The notes: a model not told the origin generated them from the sequence alone. Counted from the stretch's first letter, positions 15,416 through 23,784 are shown. The stretch: DNA of 33,804 nucleotides from Jiella pacifica (GCF_010500815.1 NZ_JAAAMG010000035.1:1-33804); one strand, 5' to 3'. A program made the numbers and translations.

Positions 15416-17680
15416 TCAGGATGCTGGAGCCGGCGCGTCTCGGGCCGGCGTTTGGACGGCCGGCTGCGCCGGTCCGGACGGCTTGATGCCGATCTGCTTC
15501 TCGAAGCGCTCGCGCTTCTTGATACGGGCGACGACCACCGGGCACCGCTTGGTGTGCTGGTAGAGCACCTGGCAGTGGAGGCAGGAGATGCACTCGTTGG
15601 GATTGATCTCGCCGGTGGGATGGATGGCCTGGACCGGGCATTCATGCGCGCAGGTCTGGCAGGGATTGCCGCATTCCTTGTAGCGCTTGAGCCAGCGGAA
15701 CATGTGGAGGCGGGCCGGGATCGCGAGGCCGGCGCCGAGCGGGCAGACGTAGCGGCAGTAGAATCGCTCGATGAACAGGCCCGGAGCGAGGCACGCCAGC
15801 GCGAACAGGACATAGGGCCACGAGCGATCGAACTTGAGGATGATCGCGGTCTTGAACGGCTCGACCTCGGCATAGTGCTCGGCGGCGGACAGCGAGTAGA
15901 GCGACAGGCCGAACAGGCCGAGAAAGATGATGTATTTCACCGGCCACAGCCGTTCATGCAGCCCCCAGGGCAGCGTGACCTGAGGCACCCTCAGGGCACG
16001 GGCGATCTTGTTGGTCAACTCCTGCAGGGCGCCGAACGGGCACAGCCAGCCGCAATAGGCGCCGCGCGCCCAGAACAGGAGGGCCGCCGCCACCGCGAAC
16101 CACAGGAGGAAGATCAGCGGGTCCATCAGAAACGTCTCCCAACGGAAGTCGGAGAAAACCGCCGAGGCGAAAGCCAGCACATTGACCACGGAGAGCTGGG
16201 CGTTGGCGTACCAACCGATGAAGAACAGCGTGAAGACGAGGAAGACGGTGCGGATGATGCCGAACACCCGCTCGTTTCGGGTCGCAAGCGACTGGAAAAA
16301 GAACAGCGCCGTCAGAAAGAGGAGCCCGGCGCCGAGAATGACGATCTCGGTCCGCTTGGCCTGCCAGATCCGCGTCCACAGCGCATTGCGGATATCCGCC
16401 GCGTCTTCCGGGACCACCGCCTCGGCCGGAGCGTCGCTGGCGGCGGCCGTCTCGGCGCGAGGCCGCGGCGCGATCGTCTTCAGATAGCGCTCTGGCAGGT
16501 CGTACCCGACATCGTAGGTGAGGAAGACCTTCTCGATCGGCCCGACCGCGCGCTGCACCAGCAGTTGGAGGCGCCAGGGCTTTGCCGGATCGAACCCAAC
16601 ACTGGCCGGCACGATGAACAGATCCGCCTCCTCGAAGCCGGGCGCGCCATCAGCCACGATGCGCACGACACGGCGGTGCTCGCGGTCGCGGAAACGGTGA
16701 GAGACGTCGTCCTGGATCACCTGGATGCGGTCGAAGATGCCGCCCCGCACATAGCCCGACCCCTTGAAGGACCAGCGGCCGTTGCCGGCGATCAGGATGG
16801 CTTCGTCGCCCTCTTCCAGCAGACCTTCGAGATTGTCGTAGGCCGCATCCCCGAGGAGGCTTCGCCCGATCGAGGGCTGGCTGGCGAGCCCGACCCACAG
16901 ATCGATGTAAGGGTCCGTGTCCGGCCCTGGCTCGACGTGCTTTTCGGTGCGCTCGTCCCCGAGGGCGGCGAAATCCTGGTTGACGGCCGGCACATCGACG
17001 ACGAAGTGCCGCAGCGAGCCGTCGCCGGAAAGGGTCTGCCAGTCCTGCACCGCATCGGCGCTGCGATCGACGGCCTGCTGCGGCCCCGCCGGTCCGGTCT
17101 CGGGCTCGAAACTCCCGAGCGAAAGCGCCTTGGCCACCTTGATGGCGGCGCGCCGGATCGAATCGTCGATCACCATGATGGTGACGGTCGCGCCGGAGAC
17201 GATGTCGAGGTCGTGGCCGGTGTCCTCGCCCGCCGCCTCCTTGTTGAGATCGAGCCCGGCGTATCGTTCCGTGACCGCCTTGATCTTCGCCTCCGGGATA
17301 CCGACCAGGACGATCGGTTCGGAGTGCTTCATGAGACGTACGCCGGTGACGACCGCGTCGTCGGAAATGCCGACGAGGGTATGGATCGGCTTGCCGGAAT
17401 AGCCGGTGGTGGGCACGAAATCGGAGGTGAGGAACACCCAGCCAATCGTCTTTCCGTCCGAAAGGGCGGGCACCACTGGGAGATCCTCACGGATTTCACC
17501 AAAGGCGTCGGCGCCGGGCACGAGATCAGCGGCAACGACAGTCTCGAGATATTCGCCGACGAGCGGCCCGCCCGACGCGGCCTGCGCCGGAGCCGGCGAC
17601 AAGAGCATCAGGAGCAGGAACGCGAGCGCGCGAAAGCCCCATCCGTGCGCGCATCTCGCGCCGGTGTCGTGGCGTTGCAT
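15416..17680 (-). CDS. nosR: NosR, FMN/Fe-S membrane regulator and electron donor protein
   Basis: This 754-aa polytopic protein is needed for nos expression and for sustaining N2O reduction in vivo. It has a signal peptide (residues 17-34), a periplasmic FMN-binding domain with VSGAT (flavin-linked Thr165) and about five or six membrane spans between residues about 450 and 670. It carries two cytoplasmic CxxxCP motifs (CGWLCPFGALQE, CRYVCPLGAG) and a C-terminal two-[4Fe-4S] ferredoxin-like region with CGNPCQTCAHECP and CISCLHCQVLYQ. ATG 17680 was chosen because AAGGA lies 8 nt upstream and the signal peptide follows. NosX is the likely flavin-inserting partner. It is the second gene of an operon led by a TatA-like gene. 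Confidence 0.97.
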   Translation of the reverse strand: MQRHDTGARCAHGWGFRALAFLLLMLLSPAPAQAASGGPLVGEYLETVVAADLVPGADAFGEIREDLPVVPALSDGKTIGWVFLTSDFVPTTGYSGKPIHTLVGISDDAVVTGVRLMKHSEPIVLVGIPEAKIKAVTERYAGLDLNKEAAGEDTGHDLDIVSGATVTIMVIDDSIRRAAIKVAKALSLGSFEPETGPAGPQQAVDRSADAVQDWQTLSGDGSLRHFVVDVPAVNQDFAALGDERTEKHVEPGPDTDPYIDLWVGLASQPSIGRSLLGDAAYDNLEGLLEEGDEAILIAGNGRWSFKGSGYVRGGIFDRIQVIQDDVSHRFRDREHRRVVRIVADGAPGFEEADLFIVPASVGFDPAKPWRLQLLVQRAVGPIEKVFLTYDVGYDLPERYLKTIAPRPRAETAAASDAPAEAVVPEDAADIRNALWTRIWQAKRTEIVILGAGLLFLTALFFFQSLATRNERVFGIIRTVFLVFTLFFIGWYANAQLSVVNVLAFASAVFSDFRWETFLMDPLIFLLWFAVAAALLFWARGAYCGWLCPFGALQELTNKIARALRVPQVTLPWGLHERLWPVKYIIFLGLFGLSLYSLSAAEHYAEVEPFKTAIILKFDRSWPYVLFALACLAPGLFIERFYCRYVCPLGAGLAIPARLHMFRWLKRYKECGNPCQTCAHECPVQAIHPTGEINPNECISCLHCQVLYQHTKRCPVVVARIKKRERFEKQIGIKPSGPAQPAVQTPARDAPAPAS

Positions 17681-17739
17681 GATTTCTTCCTTGGTTGCCC
17701 GAACCGCTCGAGCGAGCCGCGTCCAGTGGCCGTATCGTC

Positions 17740-17919
17740 TCAAAGCCGGGGCGAAAGGTCGTTGTCGAGGGCGGCGGGTTCGTCCTCGTTCAGCCCCCTC
17801 TTGAAGGCCTTGATGCCCCTGGCGACGTCGCCCATGAGCTCCGGGATCTTGCCGCGCCCGAACAGCAGCATCACAACCGCCAGGACAATGAGCCAGTGCC
17901 AGATGCTGAAACTACCCAT
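17740..17919 (-). CDS. TatA/TatE-like twin-arginine translocase subunit
   Basis: This 59-aa protein has the TatA architecture: a short N-terminal membrane helix ([15 protein letters not shown], residues 6-20), the hinge [22 protein letters not shown] as an amphipathic helix, and an acidic tail. It would support Tat export of NosZ and NosX, both of which carry RR signals in this operon. It is the first gene after the NNR box and lies 59 bp ahead of nosR. GAGGGGG precedes ATG 17919 by 7 nt. A dedicated TatE-like gene in nos clusters is known from pseudomonads, usually at the other end of the cluster. Confidence 0.85.
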   Translation of the reverse strand: MGSFSIWHWLIVLAVVMLLFGRGKIPELMGDVARGIKAFKRGLNEDEPAALDNDLSPRL

Positions 17920-18011
17920 GGCCGGCCCCCTCTGTGCATCATGCTTTCGTTTCCCGAAAACCGCCTCCGGTCTTCGTGTCGATGCTGTAGGGCAAGGGCC
18001 CGGGGCCGACA

Positions 18012-18025
18012 TTGCGTTTGCGCAA
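18012..18025. promoter_or_regulatory. NnrR/Dnr box of the nos operon
   Basis: TTGCG-TTTG-CGCAA is a perfect 5-4-5 dyad. On the minus strand a -10-like TACAGC (17989-17984) is centred 32 bp downstream, giving class II (-41.5) geometry with a start at about 17977, ahead of the tatE-like/nosRZDFYLX operon. The box lies only 9 bp past the nnrS stop codon. Confidence 0.8.
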
Positions 18026-18034
18026 ACTCGGCAC

Positions 18035-19213
18035 TCATTTCACGTCGGGACACGGCCGCAGATGGGCTAGCGGCAGAATTGCAAAGGCGAGGAACCAGAG
18101 CACCGCGCTAGTGCCGAGAAGCGGCACGTAAATCTCCGCGACCAAGGGCGCTGCCACACGCGCCAATGCTGCCAGGTTCGCGGCGATCAGGGCGAGGCGT
18201 ATCGGCTGCGGCGCGGCACGGCGTCCCTGCCCTCGCGTCGCCGACAGGCGCCCCATGACGGCGAGCGTCATCGTGCCGATGGCCCCCGCAGTCAGGGCAT
18301 GGAGGGCGGCATCGGGCGGAACCAGAAGAAACGGCCGGGCGGCCAGCCCCGCGAGCAGCGTCCCCGCCGCGAGCCAGCCATAGCCCAGATGAAGCGCTGC
18401 GATGCCCATTTCGCGGAGCAGCCATCCCCGCCAACGCAGCAGACGAACGACATGGAGTACGCCCGCCCCCGTCATCGTCACGGCCGTCACCGGATGAGCC
18501 GGCGCGACCACCCAGGACACCAGTCCGGTGGAGGCGACAAACAGAACGGCGATGTCGAATTGGCCATAAGGTTCCGGCACCCGCTCGGCACGCGCACCGG
18601 ACAGGGCGTTGCGGGTGAAGCTTGGCACCAGCCTGCCTCCGACGGCCGCGATCAGCAACGCGCCCACGCCGATCCCCGTGCGGGCGAGCATGGCGGCGAC
18701 CTCGGCGTCTCCGACCAAAAGACGATGGGCGATCGAAGCGAGAGCCAGGAGCGGAAACAGCATCAGGCCATGGCGCGACTGCTGCGCCGACTTGACCCGC
18801 GCCTCGCGGGCCAGAGCCAGGAACAGCGTCAGTGGAAAGATCGCATCGATGATCGTCCCCGGCCAGAACGGCAGGACGAGCGGCAGGACGCGCCCTGCGA
18901 GCCAGAGCGCGAACAGCGCGGCGAGGCGATAGCCGGAAGCCGGCAGCTTGCCCGACCAGTTCGGCGTCGCCGACAGGAGATAACCGGCGATGACGGCGGG
19001 CAGAAATCCGAACACCATCTCGTGGGCATGCCATGTGAGCGGCGGCAGATGAGCGACCTCGCCAACTCCGGAAACGAACATCCACGCCCAGAGCGGCACG
19101 GCGGCGGCGGCATAAAGACAGGCGCCAAGAAAGAACGGACGAAAAGAGGCGGCGAAGAGCCATCCCGCCTCCGTCCTCATCCGGGACGCGACCAGCCTCG
19201 GGGACGCAGACAT
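18035..19213 (-). CDS. nnrS: NnrS family heme-copper membrane protein (copy 1)
   Basis: This 392-aa protein has about 12 hydrophobic segments and the family marks [54 protein letters not shown] and [25 protein letters not shown]. NnrS contains heme and copper and relieves nitrosative stress under low oxygen, reportedly by reducing formation of dinitrosyl-iron complexes. Start 19213 (MSASPRL) was preferred to 19240 because the promoter geometry around the box at 19274-19287 predicts transcription starting near 19239, leaving no leader for the upstream ATG. It is one of two nnrS genes in the window. Confidence 0.9.
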   Translation of the reverse strand: MSASPRLVASRMRTEAGWLFAASFRPFFLGACLYAAAAVPLWAWMFVSGVGEVAHLPPLTWHAHEMVFGFLPAVIAGYLLSATPNWSGKLPASGYRLAALFALWLAGRVLPLVLPFWPGTIIDAIFPLTLFLALAREARVKSAQQSRHGLMLFPLLALASIAHRLLVGDAEVAAMLARTGIGVGALLIAAVGGRLVPSFTRNALSGARAERVPEPYGQFDIAVLFVASTGLVSWVVAPAHPVTAVTMTGAGVLHVVRLLRWRGWLLREMGIAALHLGYGWLAAGTLLAGLAARPFLLVPPDAALHALTAGAIGTMTLAVMGRLSATRGQGRRAAPQPIRLALIAANLAALARVAAPLVAEIYVPLLGTSAVLWFLAFAILPLAHLRPCPDVK

Positions 19214-19273
19214 GAGACAGACACCTTCTGTTGTGCTCATGATGCGCAATAGGGGCACGAATGCTCGTCGACG

Positions 19274-19287
19274 TTGTTCCCGAACAA
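19274..19287. promoter_or_regulatory. NNR-type box serving two divergent promoters
   Basis: TTGTT-CCCG-AACAA is a perfect 5-4-5 dyad between nnrS (minus) and the DUF1858 gene (plus). A -10-like TACAGG (19310-19315) lies 32 bp to the right of its centre, and TATTGC (19251-19246 on the minus strand) lies 32 bp to the left. One regulator dimer could therefore activate both genes in class II mode. The half-site differs from TTGCG of the other two boxes. Confidence 0.65.
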
Positions 19288-19347
19288 AGAAGACCGCGAT
19301 GATCGGCGCTACAGGCCTTTGATCAGGCCACATGGATTCGTGAACCG

Positions 19348-19584
19348 ATGGCAGCTGTACCGCATCTTTCCTCAATCCGACCCGACCTCGCCGTCGACGA
19401 CCTTCTCAGACGCCACAAGGCCGCGATCCCGGTCTTCATTCGACGGCGGATGCTGTGCATCGGCTGCCCCTTCGCCCCGAGCCACACGATCGCCGACGCC
19501 TGCCGCGAGCATGGGATCGAGTTGGACTCGATGCTGGCGGAGCTGGTGGATGTCCTGTCAGTCGACGGATCCCCGGCCCGATAA
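19348..19584 (+). CDS. DUF1858 redox-disulfide-like small protein
   Basis: This 78-aa protein has the DUF1858 pattern: LAVDDLLRRHKAAIPVFIRRRMLCIGCPFAPSHTIADACREHGIE. The CIGC pair (Cys37, Cys40) is the conserved feature. The domain occurs beside hybrid-cluster-type and ScdA/YtfE di-iron repair proteins and is thought to be redox- or metal-linked; its biochemical role is not established. It shares a box with the divergent nnrS, which argues for a role in the NO response. No strong ribosome site precedes ATG 19348. Confidence 0.82.
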   Translation: MAAVPHLSSIRPDLAVDDLLRRHKAAIPVFIRRRMLCIGCPFAPSHTIADACREHGIELDSMLAELVDVLSVDGSPAR

Positions 19585-19600
19585 GGATGGAAAATTGCTC

Positions 19601-19891
19601 ATGACGCGCATCACACCCACACAAGACGGCTTCGACATCGATGCCGCGCTCGTCGCCGAAAGCTTCAAGCTCCCTGTCGGGGAGGTTCAGTTGCTGATGC
19701 GGGAAGGGGAGATCACCAGCCGGCTGGATCAGGGCGAAGGCGAGGATGCCGGGACGTTTAGGCTCGTGTTCTTCCATCGCGGCACACGGCTGACGCTGAT
19801 CGTGGACGAGAGGGGGCAGGTGCTGCGCCGCTCCTCGATTGTATTTGCGCGAGAGGAGTTGCCCGCCGCGCTGCACCGTCTGGCACCATGA
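19601..19891 (+). CDS. DUF6522 family small protein
   Basis: This 96-aa soluble protein reads DGFDIDAALVAESFKLPVGEVQLLMREGEITSRLDQGEGEDAG, then FRLVFFHRGTRLTLIVDERGQVLRRSSI. It matches the DUF6522 family as remembered from denitrification loci of Hyphomicrobiales; function is unknown. An N-terminal winged-helix-like half followed by a beta-rich half is suggested by the pattern. AAGGA about 15 nt upstream is a poor ribosome site, so coupling to the DUF1858 gene 16 bp upstream is likely. It ends 3 bp from the stop of the convergent nnrR. Confidence 0.75.
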   Translation: MTRITPTQDGFDIDAALVAESFKLPVGEVQLLMREGEITSRLDQGEGEDAGTFRLVFFHRGTRLTLIVDERGQVLRRSSIVFAREELPAALHRLAP

Positions 19892-19894
19892 ATG

Positions 19895-20608
19895 TCAGTC
19901 CTGTTCGGCTCGGCCATCCGCGAGGGCGACAAGGCCGTGCGGATTGCACACGACGATCTTTTTCCGGGAGCTGGAAACCAGCCCCCGACCTTCCCAGGCG
20001 CTCAACAGACGGCTGACGGTATGCAGCGTCGCGCCGGTCATCTCCGCGATATCGAGCCGCGTGATCGGGAAGTCGATCAGAATGCCCTCGTCGGTCTTTC
20101 GCCCCGCCTGATGAACGAGGCGCAGGAGCGCGTGAGCCACCCGCCGCTCGACCCCTTCCGTCCCAAGCTCGCGGATACGCGTATGGGCTTCCTGAAGGCG
20201 CGCGCCGACCGTCGCCAGTGCATTGACGGCCAAAGCCGGGCAGCGCGCGACGAGAAAATCCCACTGGTTGATGGGCCAGACCATCGTCAGGCTTTCGACC
20301 ACGGCCGTCGCCGTGCCGGGATAGTCGCTGCGGCGGATCGCCTTGGCGATGCCGTAGATATCGCCGGGATGAACGTGTCGAACGAGGATCTGCTGGCCGT
20401 CCGGAGCGGTCTGGGTCACTTTTAACCGGCCATGCAGGAGTGCGAAGAACTCAGCGGCGGGATCGCCCTGATTGAAGACGGACACGCCGGTCGCCAACCG
20501 GCGCGTATGGGCCGATTGCAGAACCGCGTCCAGATCCTCGTCCGCCATCGTGGCGAAGATGTCGAGCTCCTTCAGCACGGACCTGTCTATCCGTTGGGGT
20601 GTCATCAT
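19895..20608 (-). CDS. nnrR: NnrR-type Crp/Fnr transcriptional regulator
   Basis: This 237-aa regulator has an N-terminal cyclic-nucleotide-like beta-roll (GVSVFNQGDPAAEFFALLHGRLKVTQ..PDGQQILVRHVHPGDIYG), a dimerisation helix (ARLQEAHTRIRELG) and a C-terminal HTH (TRLDIAEMTGATLHTVSRLLSAWEGRGLV). It lacks the N-terminal Cys cluster of Fnr, so it is not an oxygen-sensing Fe-S protein. The recognition helix LHTVSR has His where Fnr has Glu, as in NnrR, which fits the TTGCG/TTGTT half-sites found in the window. It most likely activates nos, pseudoazurin and nnrS in response to NO. ATG 20608 has GGAG 4 nt upstream; 20605 is an alternative. Confidence 0.9.
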   Translation of the reverse strand: MMTPQRIDRSVLKELDIFATMADEDLDAVLQSAHTRRLATGVSVFNQGDPAAEFFALLHGRLKVTQTAPDGQQILVRHVHPGDIYGIAKAIRRSDYPGTATAVVESLTMVWPINQWDFLVARCPALAVNALATVGARLQEAHTRIRELGTEGVERRVAHALLRLVHQAGRKTDEGILIDFPITRLDIAEMTGATLHTVSRLLSAWEGRGLVSSSRKKIVVCNPHGLVALADGRAEQD

Positions 20609-20760
20609 TCGTCTCCATCGGCGCTCTCGCGATTCTCGGGCACGCCTGCAAGCCGGCACCTCTACTCAACGATCCGCCTCGCCACAACGATCCAGGAGAC
20701 GTGGAGCGGCAAGCCCGGCCGCGACGGCCCTGCCGCATCCTGGAAGCTTGTGCGGCGAGT

Positions 20761-20774
20761 TTGCGCAAGGACAA
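20761..20774. promoter_or_regulatory. Degenerate NNR-like box before the DUF2249 operon
   Basis: TTGCG-CAAG-GACAA fits the 5-4-5 spacing with a perfect left half and a poor right half; the core TTGCGCAA is itself an 8-bp palindrome. It lies 57 bp before ATG 20832. No clear -10 stands at the expected class II distance, so this is weaker than the other boxes. Confidence 0.4.
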
Positions 20775-20831
20775 AGATGCATGCCGGCCAAGCTGGCAAA
20801 ACCGGAATCTCGTCAAACAGGATTCCTGCCG

Positions 20832-21074
20832 ATGACAACCATGTCAGACGTCCGGGCGGTACTCGACGTACGCAGCCTGCCATGCACCACCCGCCGCGCG
20901 ACCATATTCGGGACGTTCGACGCTCTCGAGTCCGGACAGGCCTTCGAGATCGTCAACGATCACGATCCGGCGCCGCTGCGCGGTCACTTCGACGCACGCG
21001 CCGACGGCTCCTATGACTGGACCTATGTCGAAGCCGGCCCCCGCGAATGGCGCGTCAGGATCACGCGAGGCTGA
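20832..21074 (+). CDS. DUF2249 domain protein
   Basis: This 80-aa protein reads VRAVLDVRSLPCTTRRATIFGTFDALESGQAFEIVNDHDPAPLRGHFDARADGSYDWTYVEAGPREWRVRITR, the full DUF2249 (TusA-like/hemerythrin-associated) pattern. Such domains occur near NO-response and hemerythrin genes; the reaction is not known. It is the first gene of a tightly packed operon (3 bp to the DUF59 gene). An alternative start is at 20841. Confidence 0.85.
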   Translation: MTTMSDVRAVLDVRSLPCTTRRATIFGTFDALESGQAFEIVNDHDPAPLRGHFDARADGSYDWTYVEAGPREWRVRITRG

Positions 21075-21077
21075 ACG

Positions 21078-21440
21078 ATGGACGATGTCGAAAATGCCGT
21101 CCGCCTCGCGCTGCGGTCGGTGCACGACCCGGAACTCGGGGTCGATGTCGTCGATCTCGGGCTCGTGCGTTCGGTCGCGATCGACGAGGATCGGGTCGAC
21201 ATCGTGATGATGATGACGACACCGACCTGCCCGATCGGCTCGCTGATCGCCGAAACGGCGAAGGTCGCCGTGGCAAGTCGCATCGGTGGTGACAGGCAGG
21301 TGAGCGTTACCCTCGATCGCTCGGCGGAGTGGAGCCCGGCGCTGGCCTCTCCCGAGGTTCGGGCCCGGTTCGAGCCTCACCCGTCGGCGGTGGCAAGCGC
21401 AGTGAAGGCGGCCTTTTCCCGCCTGTTTAAGCTGGCATGA
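21078..21440 (+). CDS. MIP18/PaaD-like (DUF59) Fe-S cluster assembly factor
   Basis: This 120-aa protein has the DUF59 core VENAVRLALRSVHDPELGVDVVDLGLVRSVAIDEDRVDIVMMMTTPTCPIGSLIAETAKVAV, including the conserved DPE and the Cys of TPTCP (about residue 51). Members such as SufT, PaaD and MIP18 help load Fe-S clusters into target proteins. Lying between DUF2249 and two NO-response membrane genes, it may repair or reload Fe-S proteins damaged by NO; this role is inferred from context. The extended C-terminus (residues 80-120) is usual for stand-alone forms. Confidence 0.88.
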   Translation: MDDVENAVRLALRSVHDPELGVDVVDLGLVRSVAIDEDRVDIVMMMTTPTCPIGSLIAETAKVAVASRIGGDRQVSVTLDRSAEWSPALASPEVRARFEPHPSAVASAVKAAFSRLFKLA

Positions 21441-22603
21441 CCCTGTCTCGCATCTTGCGCCCGGCTGCGGCCGGCCTTGCCGCCGCTTCGCTCGTCATGG
21501 GCCTGACGGGCGGGCTTGCGCGTCTCGGCGTTTCGCCCGCCCCCGCCTCGGCGATGGAATTTCACGGCGCGCTGATGATCGCCGGCTTCTTCGGAACCCT
21601 GATCGGCCTGGAGCGTGCCGTCGCCGATGGGCGCAGCGCCACATTGATGGTGCCGCTCCTGTCACTGGCAGGCGTGGTGAGCCTCCTCACCGGTTTCGAG
21701 CAGGCAGGGGCGGCCGGCTTCCTCCTTGCCGGGCTGGGCCTGACGCTACTCACGGGTCGTGCCTGCTGGCGGCAACCGACGCTGTTTGCCGCCGTCATGA
21801 CGATGGGCGCGGCCTTTTTCGTATGGGCGAATGCGCTGTGGCTCAGTGGCCGGACCATCACGGACATCACCTATATCTGGCTCGGCTTTCTCATCCTGAC
21901 GATCGTCGGGGAACGGATCGAATTGTCCCGGCTGATGGCGCCCTCGGATCAGGCGAAATTCGTTCTCGTCGGCGTCATCGCGCTGTTCACCGCGGCGCTC
22001 GTCAGCGGCGAACCCTGGGACGGCTCATGGCTCTTCGGCACGTCGCTGGCCGCTCTGGCGACCTGGCTGCTCGTTCACGACATCGCCCGCAAGACCGTCC
22101 GCACAAGCGGGCTGGCGCGCTATTCGGCCGCCTGCCTCCTCGCCGGATATGTCTGGCTCGTGGTTGCGGCGCTCGGTGTCGTCGCCGCGCCACCGGGCGT
22201 CGCCGCCTTCGGTCACGACGCGGCGGTACACGCGATCGGCCTCGGTTTCGTCCTGTCCATGGTCTTCGCGCACGCGCCGATCATCCTTCCGGCCGTCGCC
22301 GGGGCAAAGGTCCGCTACACGCCGCTGCTCTATCTGCCGGCGGCCCTTATCCAGGCAGCCGTGGGGCTGCGGGTGGGCGCCGACCTTTCAGCGCGCGCCG
22401 ACCTGGTGCCGGTCGCGGCCTGGGCGACGATCGCCGCCATTTTCCTTTACGGCGCTCTCTTGGCCTTGACGGCGCTGGTCGGCAAAACCTGCCAGCACCC
22501 CGACGCGAGCGCGACCAGTGAAGCAAAACCCGGTTCCGCCCGGATCGGTCAGGCGGTTCGGAACGCACGATCCAACGCGAACCTTGGAAGGTGGATCAAA
22601 TGA
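21437..22603 (+). CDS. Polytopic membrane protein of the NnrS locus, function unknown
   Basis: This 388-aa protein has about 11-12 hydrophobic spans. Conserved-looking polar positions within spans include EFHGALMIAGFFGTLIGLERAV (His near residue 43) and GHDAAVHAIGLGFVLSMVFAHAPIILPAVAG, with three His that could bind heme or copper as in NnrS. It resembles a distant NnrS-like or oxidase-like protein but lacks the NnrS marks GG.VP.FTRN. It overlaps both neighbours by ATGA, so it is made together with the DUF59 protein and NnrS. The C-terminal 40 residues are hydrophilic. Confidence 0.75.
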   Translation: MTLSRILRPAAAGLAAASLVMGLTGGLARLGVSPAPASAMEFHGALMIAGFFGTLIGLERAVADGRSATLMVPLLSLAGVVSLLTGFEQAGAAGFLLAGLGLTLLTGRACWRQPTLFAAVMTMGAAFFVWANALWLSGRTITDITYIWLGFLILTIVGERIELSRLMAPSDQAKFVLVGVIALFTAALVSGEPWDGSWLFGTSLAALATWLLVHDIARKTVRTSGLARYSAACLLAGYVWLVVAALGVVAAPPGVAAFGHDAAVHAIGLGFVLSMVFAHAPIILPAVAGAKVRYTPLLYLPAALIQAAVGLRVGADLSARADLVPVAAWATIAAIFLYGALLALTALVGKTCQHPDASATSEAKPGSARIGQAVRNARSNANLGRWIK

Positions 22604-23784
22604 CCGCGACGGCACGCCCCTTGCCCCGCCATCCCCACTGGCTTTCGAGCAGCTTTCGGCCCTTCTTCTTCCTCGGCGCCCTGGCGATGGCGGCTTCGGT
22701 GCTGGTTTGGCTGTTCGTCCTGGCGGGCGCCGAACTGCCCAGCGCGTTCATCCCGCGCAACTGGCACGTTCACACGATGCTCTTTGGCGCAATTCCCGCC
22801 ATCGTCGCCGGCTTTTCCTTGACGGCGGTGAGCAACTGGACGGGCCGCCCGCCCGTCTCGGGCGGGCTCCTGCTCGCTCTAGTGATCTTATGGCTGGCGG
22901 GCCGCGCCGCGATGTCGATCTCGGCCATCATCGGGTTCTGGCCAGCCGCGACCATCGACCTTTTGTTCCTGCCCGCTCTCGCTCTGGTGTTCGGCCGCGA
23001 GGTGATCGCCGCCGGCAACTGGCGCAATCTGCGGGTCCTCGTCCTGATCATGCTGATCGCACTCGCCGACTTCGGCTTTCAGATGGAAGTCGCCAGCACT
23101 GGCTTGGCGGAGACGAGCGTGCGGGCCGGCATCGCATTCGTGCTCGTTCTCGTCATGCTGATCGGCGGACGCATCGTCCCCGCCTTTACTCGCAACTGGA
23201 TGAAGACGCGTCAGGCAACCCGGCTTCCGGCCCCGTTCAGCGCTCTCGATACGGTCGCCATGACCGTCTCGTTGGCCGCGCTGGGCTTATGGGCAGCGCT
23301 GCCGGACCACCTTGCGGCCGCGGCTCTGCTCTTTGCGGCAGCCGGCCTAAACACCGCGCGGCTGGCGCGCTGGCGCGGCCTTGCGACGCGCTCGGAGCCG
23401 TTGCTCTTCGTTCTTCATATTGCCTTCGCCACGGTGCCTCTCGGCTTTGCCGCCGTCTCAGCCGGAATCATCGCCCCGACACTCGTCGAGCCGGCCGCCG
23501 CGCTGCACGTCTGGACGGCGGGCACGTTCGGTCTGATGACGCTGGCGGTGATGATTCGCGCCGCTCGCGGCCACTCGAGACGACCGTTGACGGTTGGTGC
23601 CTTCGAGACGGCCCTGTTCGTGTTGGTGCTAATTGGCACCCTCGCCCGAATGGCAGCTCCTTATGCCGGCGGCGCCTACCTCAACCTTCTCAATTTGGCG
23701 GGACTTGCTTGGGCGGCAGCCTTCCTCGGCTACGCTGCCGGTTATGGCAGGCTGCTTCTCACGAGACCGGGAAGCGTTTTGTAA
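22600..23784 (+). CDS. nnrS: NnrS family heme-copper membrane protein (copy 2)
   Basis: This 394-aa protein with about 12 spans has the NnrS marks SSFRPFFFLGALAMAASV, NWHVHTMLFGAIPAIVAGFSLTAVSNWTG, GGRIVPAFTRNWM and HVWTAGTFGLMTLAVMIRAARGH. It is clearly diverged from the other copy at 18035-19213. It ends the DUF2249-DUF59-membrane-nnrS operon, with its start overlapping the previous stop by ATGA and AAGGTGG 5 nt upstream. Expected role: protection against NO and low-molecular-weight thiol-iron-NO complexes at low oxygen. Confidence 0.92.
   Translation: MTATARPLPRHPHWLSSSFRPFFFLGALAMAASVLVWLFVLAGAELPSAFIPRNWHVHTMLFGAIPAIVAGFSLTAVSNWTGRPPVSGGLLLALVILWLAGRAAMSISAIIGFWPAATIDLLFLPALALVFGREVIAAGNWRNLRVLVLIMLIALADFGFQMEVASTGLAETSVRAGIAFVLVLVMLIGGRIVPAFTRNWMKTRQATRLPAPFSALDTVAMTVSLAALGLWAALPDHLAAAALLFAAAGLNTARLARWRGLATRSEPLLFVLHIAFATVPLGFAAVSAGIIAPTLVEPAAALHVWTAGTFGLMTLAVMIRAARGHSRRPLTVGAFETALFVLVLIGTLARMAAPYAGGAYLNLLNLAGLAWAAAFLGYAAGYGRLLLTRPGSVL

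Noticed and set aside
15452-18070. 872-codon plus-strand frame, plus similar long frames at 13538-15046 and 12198-13568
   Set aside because: Antisense shadows of nosR, nosZ and nosD; compositions rich in Arg, Asp and Gln without domains.
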